Translations under genes and position numbers: made by a program | Source: Desulfobacterales bacterium | Lineage (GTDB): Bacteria; Desulfobacterota; Desulfobacteria; Desulfobacterales; JAFDCJ01 | Assembly (NCBI GenBank): GCA_020345785.1 | Contig: CP070771.1 | Coordinates: 3,184,899-3,197,193 of the forward strand | Length of the DNA stretch: 12,295 nucleotides | Direction: 5' to 3' | In this document: positions 1 through 7,080 of the stretch, in pieces | Position numbering within the stretch: the stretch's first letter is position 1 | Layout: each line of letters starts with the position of its first letter | The notes under the pieces: model-generated | Seen by the model: only the letters and a program-made list of their open reading frames with translations | The model's database searches: none | What the model was told of the DNA's origin: nothing

Positions 1-25
1 CACCATCGGAGCTAACTTTAAACTT

Positions 26-82
26 TCAACTACAGAACTTAGCATCCTCGCGATTTGCAAATTGGCATTTCGGGCATTCCAT
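26..82 (-). pseudogene. Truncated N-terminus of a zinc-ribbon protein
   Basis: An ATG at 82-80 has a good ribosome binding site (GGAAGG, 7 nt upstream) and opens an 18-codon frame MECPKCQFANREDAKFCS, then TGA. The C-x2-C followed by a third cysteine after K-F is the usual opening of the small zinc ribbon found at the N-terminus of class III adenylate/guanylate cyclases and other signalling proteins, which normally continue Cys-x-x-Cys-Gly. Here the fourth cysteine is missing. Reading through by dropping one T near the stop gives C-S-E-S-L-K-L, which resembles the expected continuation, so a frameshift plus cysteine loss is likely. The ORF can be extended upstream to 214, but that part has no RBS and no recognisable motif. 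I infer a decayed gene; a true 18-residue peptide is less likely. Confidence 0.45.
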
Positions 83-182
83 ATTACAACCTTCCAAATT
101 ACAAATTTTCCCGGCACTTCCTTCATCCGTCTTCTCAAGGTTTAAATGCAGTTGCGATCGTTCACGACGACAGGGTAAAAAC

Positions 183-219
183 AAAAAAAGCCCATACCAT
201 TTTAGTGACGGCATGAGCT
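183..219 (-). terminator. Rho-independent terminator
   Basis: On the minus strand AGCTCATGCC (219-210) pairs with GGTATGGGCT (198-189) over 10 positions, two of them G-T wobbles, around an 11-nt loop. A run of seven T (189-183) follows. The plus strand has no T run after the stem, so the terminator acts on leftward transcripts. It overlaps the last codons and stop of the 31-codon ORF at 202-297. It is also the first clear terminator after the efflux gene that ends at 545, so it may end the whole efflux transcript. Confidence 0.8.
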
Positions 220-297
220 TATTACAAAAGCGAATATGACGATGAAAATACCTGCCTGCGAATGGCGCCGTTTTTTCAGCTCCGCGCGCCCTTGCAT
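202..297 (-). CDS. 31-residue hydrophobic lipobox-like small protein
   Basis: The frame reads ATG at 297-295 to TAA at 204-202 and encodes 31 residues. The N-terminus is basic (K8 K9 R10 R11), residues 15-27 are hydrophobic, and I26-S27-S28-C29 fits a lipobox; only R-H follows the cysteine. The start is set by a full 9-nt Shine-Dalgarno sequence, TAAGGAGGT at 314-306, 8 nt upstream. A strong terminator overlaps the stop, so the reading frame fills a compact transcription unit or the tail of the efflux operon. I do not recognise the protein. It could be an entericidin- or lysis-peptide-like lipoprotein, a type I toxin-like membrane peptide, or the surviving signal peptide of a lipoprotein gene lost by deletion. 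The RBS and terminator make translation plausible; the function is unknown. Confidence 0.5.
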   Translation of the reverse strand: MQGRAELKKRRHSQAGIFIVIFAFVISSCRH

Positions 298-305
298 TGA
301 TTCCG

Positions 306-323
306 ACCTCCTTAGAAGTAGGT
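306..323 (-). promoter_or_regulatory. Hairpin that can mask the small ORF's ribosome binding site
   Basis: On the minus strand ACCT-A-CT (323-317) can pair with AG-G-AGGT (312-306) around a 4-nt loop, with one A-G mismatch. The 3' arm contains most of the TAAGGAGGT ribosome binding site of the ORF at 202-297. Folding would hide the site, which suggests translational control of that peptide. A competing AGAAG/CTTCT pairing lies just upstream. The hairpin was read by eye; no folding energy was computed. Confidence 0.4.
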
Positions 324-341
324 GCGAGGCTTCTTGTGCAT

Positions 342-380
342 CCGTTTCAGTGGTAGCGGTTATCGAAACCCCGTTTCAGT
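342..380 (-). repeat. Pair of 10-nt direct repeats upstream of the small ORF
   Basis: ACTGAAACGG occurs twice on the minus strand, at 351-342 and 380-371, spaced 29 nt start to start (close to three helical turns). Between them lies a GGTT/AACC mini-stem. The pair sits 45-85 nt before the ORF at 202-297, in its untranslated leader or promoter region. It could be a regulator site or part of a structured leader. I compared it mentally with common riboswitch consensuses and found no match. Confidence 0.35.
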
Positions 381-506
381 TTTTGCAGATAGAAGCCACT
401 AGTCATACAATTTTGCGGAATTTTTTTATATGAATTGCAGCTCTCGGAGAATTTCTTTGGTCAATCTCACTCAAAGAGGGATCCATAAATCATATAATTC
501 TAAGCT

Positions 507-548
507 ATGCCACAATGTGCTAAATGTCAATTTAATGAGCCGATTTAA
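507..548 (+). pseudogene. Possible second zinc-ribbon start fragment
   Basis: The plus strand reads MPQCAKCQFNEPI and then TAA. The C-x2-C-Q-F pattern resembles the fragment at 26-82 (C-P-K-C-Q-F). There is no convincing ribosome binding site, and the stop overlaps the stop of the convergent efflux gene. It points away from the other fragment. It may be a remnant of a related gene or a chance match over 13 codons. Confidence 0.22.
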
Positions 549-2044
549 TTAGAGAGAGCCTTAGAGTCCAGCTGTGCAGCAGCATTTTCTTCCTGCGCTT
601 CACTCCAGCCGCCGCCCAGAGCTTTGAAAAGTGCCACCAGGTTGGTGGACACGCTGCCGGTGCTTTGGACCAGGGCGTCCTCGGCAGCGTATAAGGATCG
701 CTGTGCGTCCAGAACGTTCAGAAAATCCGTATGTCCCTGGCTGTAAAGCATTGTCGCCAGATCCACGGCCTTTCGATTGGCATCGACCGCTTCAACCAGG
801 GCCCGGCGATGTTCCGCTTCCTTTTCGGAGGCGATCAGCGCATTTTCAACTTCCTGCAGCGCGTTAAGGATCGTCTGCCGGTAGGTGATAAATGACTGGT
901 CCTGCAATGCCTGTTGCAGCTCGATGTTGGATCGGGTACGGTCCATGTCGAATACGTTCCAGCTCACCGAAGGACCAAAGGACCAAATCCGGCTGGTCCA
1001 GTTGAACCAGGAACTGAAATCGGAGGACCTCATGCCGGCGGCGCCGAATATGGTGAATTTGGGAAACAGATCAGCCGTGGCCACGCCGATGCGCGCCGTG
1101 GCCGCATGAATCTCCGCCTCGGCCCGGCGGATGTCCGGACGCCGGCGAAGCAGGTCTGCCGGAACGCCCGGCGGCGGCAAAGGCGGAGCAGCGGGTATAA
1201 TCTCTGGCGGAGACAATTCCGGGAGCAGGGCTGCCGGAGCCATGCCCAACAGGACACTTAGGCTGTAAATCGACTGCCGGGCCGATGACTCCAGCAAGGG
1301 GATCTGGGCTGCCGTGGTTGCCACTTGGGCGTCGGCGTTGGCGACGTCCAGACCGCCGGCGAATCCGCTTCGAAACCGTTGGCGGGTCAGGGCGGCGCTA
1401 TGCTTTTGTGCTGCGAGATTCTGCCGGGCAATGGCGATTCGCTGCTGAAAAGTGCGCAGATCGATGTAGTTGCGCGCCACCTCGGCCGTCAAGGTTACCA
1501 TTACGTCCCGACGCGTCTCCAGGACGGCTTGCAGGTCCGCATCGCCGGCTTCGATCGCCCGTCGAACGCCGCCGAAGATGTCCAGTTCCCACCCGGCATC
1601 GAACCCGGCCTGATACTGATTAGATATAACACCCTCACTTTTGCCGTTTCCGGCTCCCGCCGACCGGCTGCGCTGGTAGGTGCCGGCAGCGTCCACCGTC
1701 GGCCCGATTCCGGCAGCGACAACCCCGCGCGCCGCCCGCGCCTGGCGGATCCGCGCTTCGGCCTGCTTGAGGTCCAGGTTGGATTGAACCGCGCTTTCAA
1801 CCAGCGCAACAAGCGTCGGATCTTCGAAAAGGGTCCACCAACGGGCCAATTCCGCCTCGGCCGGGGTGACCGGCCGGGGTTCAACGGTCGGCCCGGACCA
1901 GTCGGCCGGCAGCGTCATATGCGGCCGCTGGAAATTCGGACCGACCATACATCCGCTCAAGATCGTCGCAACCAGCCAGATTATAATGGCCGGGTTTCGT
2001 CCGCCCCTGCATTTTTGCCAAATCGGATTAGCGGTATGTCGCAT
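545..2044 (-). CDS. Outer-membrane efflux lipoprotein, NodT/TolC family
   Basis: Outer-membrane channel of a tripartite exporter (499 residues, usual for the family). The ATG at 2044 is chosen because AGGA lies 8 nt upstream and a lipoprotein signal follows directly: hydrophobic residues 18-30, then the lipobox L29-S30-G31-C32. The mature start C-M-V-G-P-N-F-Q-R-P is the hallmark of NodT-type RND/ABC outer-membrane factors. Two outer-membrane-efflux repeats follow, about residues 75-265 and 300-480, including the conserved RRRPDIRRAEAE segment at 320-331. An upstream in-frame extension of 17 codons to 2095 has no such signal. It starts 51 nt after the permease gene and is the last full gene of the export operon. 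It should form a trimer with the macA adaptor. The substrate cannot be told from sequence. Confidence 0.93.
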   Translation of the reverse strand: MRHTANPIWQKCRGGRNPAIIIWLVATILSGCMVGPNFQRPHMTLPADWSGPTVEPRPVTPAEAELARWWTLFEDPTLVALVESAVQSNLDLKQAEARIRQARAARGVVAAGIGPTVDAAGTYQRSRSAGAGNGKSEGVISNQYQAGFDAGWELDIFGGVRRAIEAGDADLQAVLETRRDVMVTLTAEVARNYIDLRTFQQRIAIARQNLAAQKHSAALTRQRFRSGFAGGLDVANADAQVATTAAQIPLLESSARQSIYSLSVLLGMAPAALLPELSPPEIIPAAPPLPPPGVPADLLRRRPDIRRAEAEIHAATARIGVATADLFPKFTIFGAAGMRSSDFSSWFNWTSRIWSFGPSVSWNVFDMDRTRSNIELQQALQDQSFITYRQTILNALQEVENALIASEKEAEHRRALVEAVDANRKAVDLATMLYSQGHTDFLNVLDAQRSLYAAEDALVQSTGSVSTNLVALFKALGGGWSEAQEENAAAQLDSKALSN

Positions 2045-2095
2045 ATTCCAAGTCCTTTTAGGGCCGAGCCCGGAACTCGCGTCTGGGCGTCGCAA

Positions 2096-3465
2096 TCATT
2101 CGTAGCGCAAGGCTTCAATCGGGTCCAGGCGCGAGGCTTTCCAGGCCGGGTAAAATCCAAAGACCATGCCGACGCCGGCTGATACCAGCACGGCGGCGGC
2201 GACGGCTGCCGGCGAAGTTTCCACCGGCCAGTGCAGCAGCAGCCACACCAGGTACGATCCGCCATGGCCGAGCAGGATGCCCATGGCGCCGCCCACCATA
2301 CAAAGAACAACGGCTTCCACCAGGAATTGGCGCAAGATATCCCGCGCACGGGCACCAACCGCCATGCGCAGCCCGATCTCGCGCGTTCGCTCGGTAACCG
2401 AAACGAACATGATGTTCATGATGCCGACGCCGCCGACCACCAGCGAGATCATGGCCACGCACAAGAGCAGATTGGTCATCAGGGTCGTGGTGGAGGAGAG
2501 GGTGTCGGTCATTTCGGTCATGTCGCGAACGGTGAAGTCATCCGGCTCACCAGGTAAAATGCGATGACGCTCCCGCAGAACGCCCGTGATTTCCTCAATG
2601 GCGGAAGCGATTTCAGCGGTGCTCCGAGCCGCCGCAATGACCTGGTCGATATTGGCAAAACGCACCGGCATGGGGTTATCGGCCGCCTGAACTGTAGACC
2701 TTTCGGGATACAGGCTCGGCGCATCGCCGGGGTAAAGCTTGCTCAAGGTGTTGACCGAGCCGGCGGAGGTGTCGCTGCCGGCACTTTGATTCGTATTTTC
2801 CAGGGCGGCGCCCGTCACGCGGTACTTGATCGTGGTCCAGGGCGCCAGGAGGATGTCGTCCTGGTCGCTGCCCATCATGTTGGCCCCCTTGGCGCTCAAT
2901 ACACCTACCACCCGAAAGGGAACGTTCTTTACACGAATCTCTTTGCCGACGGGAAACTCCCCCTGAAACAACTCTCGCGCCAGTGTTTGTCCGAGCACGC
3001 AGACCCTGCCGGAGGTGAGAACGTCACGTTCGCTGAACATCTCGCCTTCGGCCAGGTTGGTCCACTCGCGGATATCGAGAAACGACGGAGTCGTGCCGTA
3101 GATGGACGAAGGCACCCAGTTGCGGTTGCGGTAAACCACCTGGGTGCGGGCGCGCACAACCGGGGCGGCGCTGCGAACGGAAGGACACTCGCGCAGGATC
3201 GCCTCGCTGTCCTGGGGCGTCAGGGTGGTGATCGTACCGGCACCGAAACTGATGCCCCCGCTGGCCGCCGTACCGGGTCTGATCATCATAACGTTGGCAC
3301 CCATGCTGGCAATGGTTTTCTGCAGGGCCGACGAGGATCCGGTACCGATTTCCATCATGGCAATCACAGCCGCCACGCCGATGACGATCCCGAGGGTTGT
3401 CAGCATGGCGCGCATCGGGTTGCGTTGCAGGGCCTTTAGAGCCGTTCGGACGATGCGGTAGGCGG

Positions 3466-3469
<4 letters not shown>
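2096..3469 (-). CDS. macB: MacB-type ABC transporter permease (MacB_PCD-FtsX)
   Basis: Inner-membrane subunit of the export system, 457 residues. TM1 is at about 21-41 after the R-N-x-x-R-A-x-L-T-x-L-G-I-x-I-G-V signature. A large periplasmic domain (about 42-325) follows, then three further helices at about 331-357, 382-412 and 419-441 forming the FtsX domain. The C-terminus P-A-W-K-A-S-R-L-D-P-I-E-A-L-R-Y-E is diagnostic for this family. In E. coli MacB the ATPase is fused in front; here it is a separate gene, and this ATG overlaps its TGA (ATGA). The periplasmic domain has a Ser/Thr/Asn/Pro-rich stretch at about 222-265 that I regard as an extra loop. By family precedent it transmits ATP-driven movement to the adaptor and outer-membrane channel, exporting periplasmic substrates such as macrolides, lipopeptides or siderophores; which one is unknown. 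Confidence 0.93.
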
Positions 3470-4224
<755 letters not shown>

Positions 4225-4270
4225 AATAGTGTTAAAATGTCTAAATTGCCTAAAATTAAGGAATACTGTC

Positions 4271-4329
4271 TATTTAAATTGTTAGAATTTCATCACGCCG
4301 AGGCGTGATTCATTTTAGTCATTTAAATA
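4271..4329. repeat. 59-nt imperfect palindrome between macA and the ATPase gene
   Basis: The apex is an 8-bp perfect stem (atcacgcc / ggcgtgat, 4292-4309, 2-nt centre). The outer arms tatttaaat (4271-4279) and atttaaata (4321-4329) are again exact complements, and the stretch between is partly complementary. No T run follows on either strand, so it is not a standard terminator. It lies inside the efflux operon and could be an RNA processing or stability hairpin, an operator, or a REP-like intergenic element. Confidence 0.6.
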
Positions 4330-4408
4330 CTTTGCTCATTCGTAGTCATAAAATTCATCCACTCAATCAACATCGACCACAAATTGTCACTATGGCGCCG
4401 CCAAGCGT

Positions 4409-5785
4409 TTAGGAGCCTGAAGCCCGTCTGGCGCTGCCGGTGCCGCGGCGCGGAATCTTCGGTGCAAACGGATTCGTCGTGTCGTTGCGTTCGGCGGTCA
4501 CGCTCTGCTGCCCGGTGACAATTTCAAGCCCTTCTATAAGACTGTCGCCCTCGACTTCCGCCATCGCGCCGTCGGTCAGCCCGAGGCGCACCCGCAAAGG
4601 CCGCACCTTTTCTCCGTCCGGAATCCAGAGAATTCCCCACTTCGCCGACTTGCTGGGAGTCTGGTTCTTTGCTGTGAAATTCGCCCGGGTGCCGTCGAAT
4701 GTGCCGTCTCTCGCGGCCTTTGGCGTCAAAGTCTCCCGAAATTGCGGTGCGACTTGTGCCTGCGACGGCTGCCATCGCAGGGCCGCCGTCGGCACCAGCA
4801 GGACTTCGCTGCGACGGTTCAGTTCAAATTGAACGTTGGCGCTCAGGTAGGGCAGCAGGCGCCCGCTGCGGTTGTCGGTGACGATTTCCACCGTGTAGGT
4901 CACAACGTTCTGGGTCATGGAGGCGTTCAAACGGATTTTGCCGACCTGACCTGAAAAAGTCTCCCCAGGGAACGCATCCACCGTGAATGTGACCACCTGT
5001 CCATGTTGAATCTTGCCGATGTCGGCCTCGTTTACCGCCACCCAGACCTGCATGCGGGTGAGGTCTTTGGCAATCAGAAAGAGGCTGGGAGCATTCAGAC
5101 TGGCGACGACCGTCTGACCGATATTGACCCGCCGATCGATGATCACTCCCGAAACCGGAGAGGTGATCGTACAGTAGCCGAGGTTGCGCTGCGCGCGCCG
5201 CAAAACGGCCTGCGCTTGGGCCAGGCCGGCTTCGGCTTGCAGAATGGCCGCTTTGCCGATTGCCACGTTGGCGACCGCTGATTGGTAGGCCGCCTGGTAG
5301 GCATCGTAGCTGGCTTCAGACAGGGCTTGAGAGGGTCCGAGCTTTTTAGCTCGCTGCCAGTCGCGTTGGGCCTGGTGAAGCTTGGCATTCAATTGCTGCA
5401 TATCGGCGTGGGCGCGCTGCAGATTCGCCTTGGCAGCCTGAACCTGCGCTTCTGCCTGCGACGACTCAGCCGCGTACAACGATTCATCGATTTTAGCCAA
5501 AACCGTACCTTCCATGACCTTCGAGCCGTAATCAACGGTCTTGCCGTCTGCGTCCAGGCCGAAAGACAAAATTTGTCCGGCGACCTGGGCCCCGACGTCG
5601 ATCACTTCCTCAGGCTCCACGGTTCCGGTGGCGCTGATGACAAGGAGCAGTTCTCCGCGGGTTACCTGGGCCGTACGATACGAAATTGCCCCGTCACTGC
5701 GGGGATTGAGATACCAGCCGACTATCACAGCGGCCGTTCCCAATACCATGATTGCGATCACTGCTTTTTTAATCAGAGGTTGCAT
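4409..5785 (-). CDS. macA: MacA-type periplasmic adaptor (HlyD/RND membrane fusion protein)
   Basis: Periplasmic bridge between the ABC permease and the outer-membrane channel. The ATG at 5785 is preceded by GGGAGGA, 8 nt away, and yields 458 residues; the frame stays open 79 codons further upstream to 6022, but that stretch is repeat-like intergenic sequence. Residues 7-25 form an N-terminal membrane anchor. Then come the first half of the lipoyl domain (about 55-100), a coiled-coil hairpin rich in Ala and Gln (about 103-200), the second lipoyl half with Y-C-T-I-T-S-P-V-S-G-V-I (204-215), a beta-barrel (about 245-325) and a membrane-proximal domain. That last domain is split by an insert at about 339-382 and ends in a basic tail. 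It is the first gene of the export operon. No promoter could be assigned with confidence upstream. Confidence 0.93.
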   Translation of the reverse strand: MQPLIKKAVIAIMVLGTAAVIVGWYLNPRSDGAISYRTAQVTRGELLLVISATGTVEPEEVIDVGAQVAGQILSFGLDADGKTVDYGSKVMEGTVLAKIDESLYAAESSQAEAQVQAAKANLQRAHADMQQLNAKLHQAQRDWQRAKKLGPSQALSEASYDAYQAAYQSAVANVAIGKAAILQAEAGLAQAQAVLRRAQRNLGYCTITSPVSGVIIDRRVNIGQTVVASLNAPSLFLIAKDLTRMQVWVAVNEADIGKIQHGQVVTFTVDAFPGETFSGQVGKIRLNASMTQNVVTYTVEIVTDNRSGRLLPYLSANVQFELNRRSEVLLVPTAALRWQPSQAQVAPQFRETLTPKAARDGTFDGTRANFTAKNQTPSKSAKWGILWIPDGEKVRPLRVRLGLTDGAMAEVEGDSLIEGLEIVTGQQSVTAERNDTTNPFAPKIPRRGTGSARRASGS

Positions 5786-5989
5786 GGATCCATCCTCCCT
5801 GAAACGGATTAAAAGGCGTTCAATGTTTCGAGGTTTGATTCTAGGATAGCAATCAATTGTGGAGAAAATATGAAAAAAACGTGGGGAAATTGTAGAAATT
5901 GAAAAATTGTCAGGCTGGCGAGTGCGAAACGGACCGGTTTCAGCTTTCCGCCTGCCCGTGCGGTGCAGTAGGATCAAATTCTTGTTTTT

Positions 5990-6022
5990 GACAACGGACA
6001 ATAAGCCACAAACAACGGACAC
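5990..6022 (-). repeat. TCCGTTGT word repeat upstream of macA
   Basis: On the minus strand TCCGTTGT occurs at 6019-6012 and again at 5998-5991, within a G/T-rich stretch of short similar words. The same word recurs on the plus strand at 10903-10910 and 10917-10924 between dppC and dppD; GTCCGTTGTYTGT is shared by both places. It is noncoding and makes the frame upstream of macA look open. Confidence 0.6.
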
Positions 6023-6047
6023 AATTGAGCCTTGCTCAATTGTTTTT
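6021..6047 (+). terminator. Perfect 10-bp hairpin with T tract, plus orientation
   Basis: acaattgagc (6021-6030), a 3-nt loop, and gctcaattgt (6034-6043) form a perfect stem, followed on the plus strand by TTTTT ending at 6047. That is the layout of an intrinsic terminator for rightward transcripts, but no gene on the plus strand ends here. On the minus strand it lies directly after the DUF1445 stop codon with only an A tract before it and no T tract after it. It may stop antisense transcripts or act as a 3' stabilising hairpin for the leftward mRNA. Confidence 0.55.
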
Positions 6048-6828
6048 ATAGTATCGTCAGATCTTCGTCTTTGAGGTCCGACACAAACATGTGGCCCGGC
6101 GAATGGGTAATCACCGTTGAAAGTGGGGCGGAGGTTGCCGCCAACTGGGAGGTTACCCCGCAGGCCCAGAAAACCGGAATTTCTTCGGGCCGGATGGTGA
6201 CCGGATCGCCGAAGTCCGGTTTAGCCAGGTCGGCAATGCCGATTTTTGTCGGGTCTCCCAGATGAATCGGTGCGCCGTGGGTGAGATGGAAGCGCGTCGT
6301 TACCTGCACCGCTCGGATGGCCTGGGCCGGGGTCATCGGCCGCATGGTGACCACCAGTTGGGCGGAAAACGGGCCGGCCGGGATGCAGGACCTGTTGGTG
6401 ATATACATGGAGACGTTTTTGTTCTCCTCCATATTTCGGATCGGCAGCCCGGCGGCCAGCATGGCGTTTTCAAACGAAAAACTGCAGCCCAGCAGAAAGC
6501 TGACCATATTTTCGCTGAAATGGTCGGTGACATCTTCGACCTCGGTCTTGAATGCGCCGTTTTCAAAGATGCGGTAGCGGGGAAGATCCGTGCGCAGATC
6601 TGCGCCGGGTGCGATGATCGGCTCCACCCGCCCGGGCTCCAGCACATCCAGGATAGGGCAGGGTTTGGGATTGCGGACGCAAAAAAGCAAAAAATTAAAA
6701 GCCTCATCCGCGGGCAACATCACCAGGTTGGCCTGCAGATAGCCCGAGGCAGCGCCGGAGGTAGGGGTAGTCCACTGCCGGGATCGTATGAGATTGCGCA
6801 ATTCTTTGGGGGGTAGATTGGGTTTCAT
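6046..6828 (-). CDS. DUF1445 family putative hydro-lyase / D-glutamate cyclase-like
   Basis: A 260-residue soluble protein, the normal length for the DUF1445 (YcsI, PF07286, UPF0317) family. The start at 6828 has AGGAGGT 9 nt upstream. Family traits include the N-terminal R-x-L-I-R-x-x-x-W-x-x-x-T-x-G region with A-N-L-V-M-L-P (34-40), the central S-F-S-F-E-N-A segment (116-122), M-Y-I-T-N-R-x-C (141-148), and the C-terminal F-W-A-C-G-V-T (220-226) and I-T-H-S-P-G-H-M (240-247). Bacterial members are annotated as putative hydro-lyases; the animal enzyme DGLUCY, which contains this domain, converts D-glutamate to 5-oxo-D-proline. The reaction of this copy is not established. It follows the M24 peptidase and peptide importer and is separated from them by an inverted-repeat element in its leader, so co-transcription is uncertain. 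Confidence 0.88.
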   Translation of the reverse strand: MKPNLPPKELRNLIRSRQWTTPTSGAASGYLQANLVMLPADEAFNFLLFCVRNPKPCPILDVLEPGRVEPIIAPGADLRTDLPRYRIFENGAFKTEVEDVTDHFSENMVSFLLGCSFSFENAMLAAGLPIRNMEENKNVSMYITNRSCIPAGPFSAQLVVTMRPMTPAQAIRAVQVTTRFHLTHGAPIHLGDPTKIGIADLAKPDFGDPVTIRPEEIPVFWACGVTSQLAATSAPLSTVITHSPGHMFVSDLKDEDLTIL

Positions 6829-6849
6829 GGTGTTGAGACCTCCTAGTCA

Positions 6850-7042
6850 TACGAAATAGAAAATACGAAGCACGAAATTCGAAACAATATAAAAATTCAA
6901 ATGCTCAAATGTCTTAAACGGCAGATGAATTTACTTTTCATTAAAAACGGAAAAATGACACTTCACAAGTTTTGAGTTTCGGTCATTCGGATTTCGAATT
7001 TGTTTCGAATTTCGAGATTCGAATTTCGTATTTATATTTTGC
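6850..7042. repeat. Inverted-repeat element, copy 1 (CGAATTTCG words)
   Basis: cgaaattcgaaacaa (6873-6887) is exactly repeated in inverse at 7000-7014. The surrounding arms are built of words like ATTTCGAATTTCG, and the right arm begins with ttcggtcattcgg near 6978. The right arm (plus strand) and left arm (minus strand) can be aligned to the two arms of the element at 9558-9773: all four follow a pattern of GGTCATT or CATT, then GAATTT, TTGTTT, GAATTT, GTGCTT or a variant, ATTT. The unit fills nearly the whole gap between the peptidase and DUF1445 genes. It has no coding potential. Confidence 0.6.
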
Positions 7043-7080
7043 AATTCATTACCGATCTGATTTTAAGCGCTCATGGCGAT

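Noticed and set aside
380..402. Possible sigma-54 promoter (TGGC ... TGCA) on the minus strand
   Set aside because: The spacing between GG and GC is 9 nt instead of the required 10.
236..433. 65-codon ORF on the plus strand
   Set aside because: No ribosome binding site or recognisable motif; it overlaps the better-supported small ORF and its leader on the other strand.
300..500. Riboswitch (c-di-GMP-I or cobalamin) in the leader of the small ORF
   Set aside because: Isolated words resemble parts of these motifs, but the conserved core order is absent.
1325..2182. Open frame of 285 codons on the plus strand
   Set aside because: It lies antisense to the outer-membrane factor, which has clear family motifs, and its product shows no recognisable domain.
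2564..3439. Open frame of 291 codons on the plus strand
   Set aside because: Antisense to the permease gene; low-complexity product caused by codon bias of the real gene.
5786..6022. 79-codon N-terminal extension of macA
   Set aside because: Made of intergenic repeat words, starts with GTG without RBS, and would place the membrane anchor in mid-protein; the ATG at 5785 has GGGAGGA in front.
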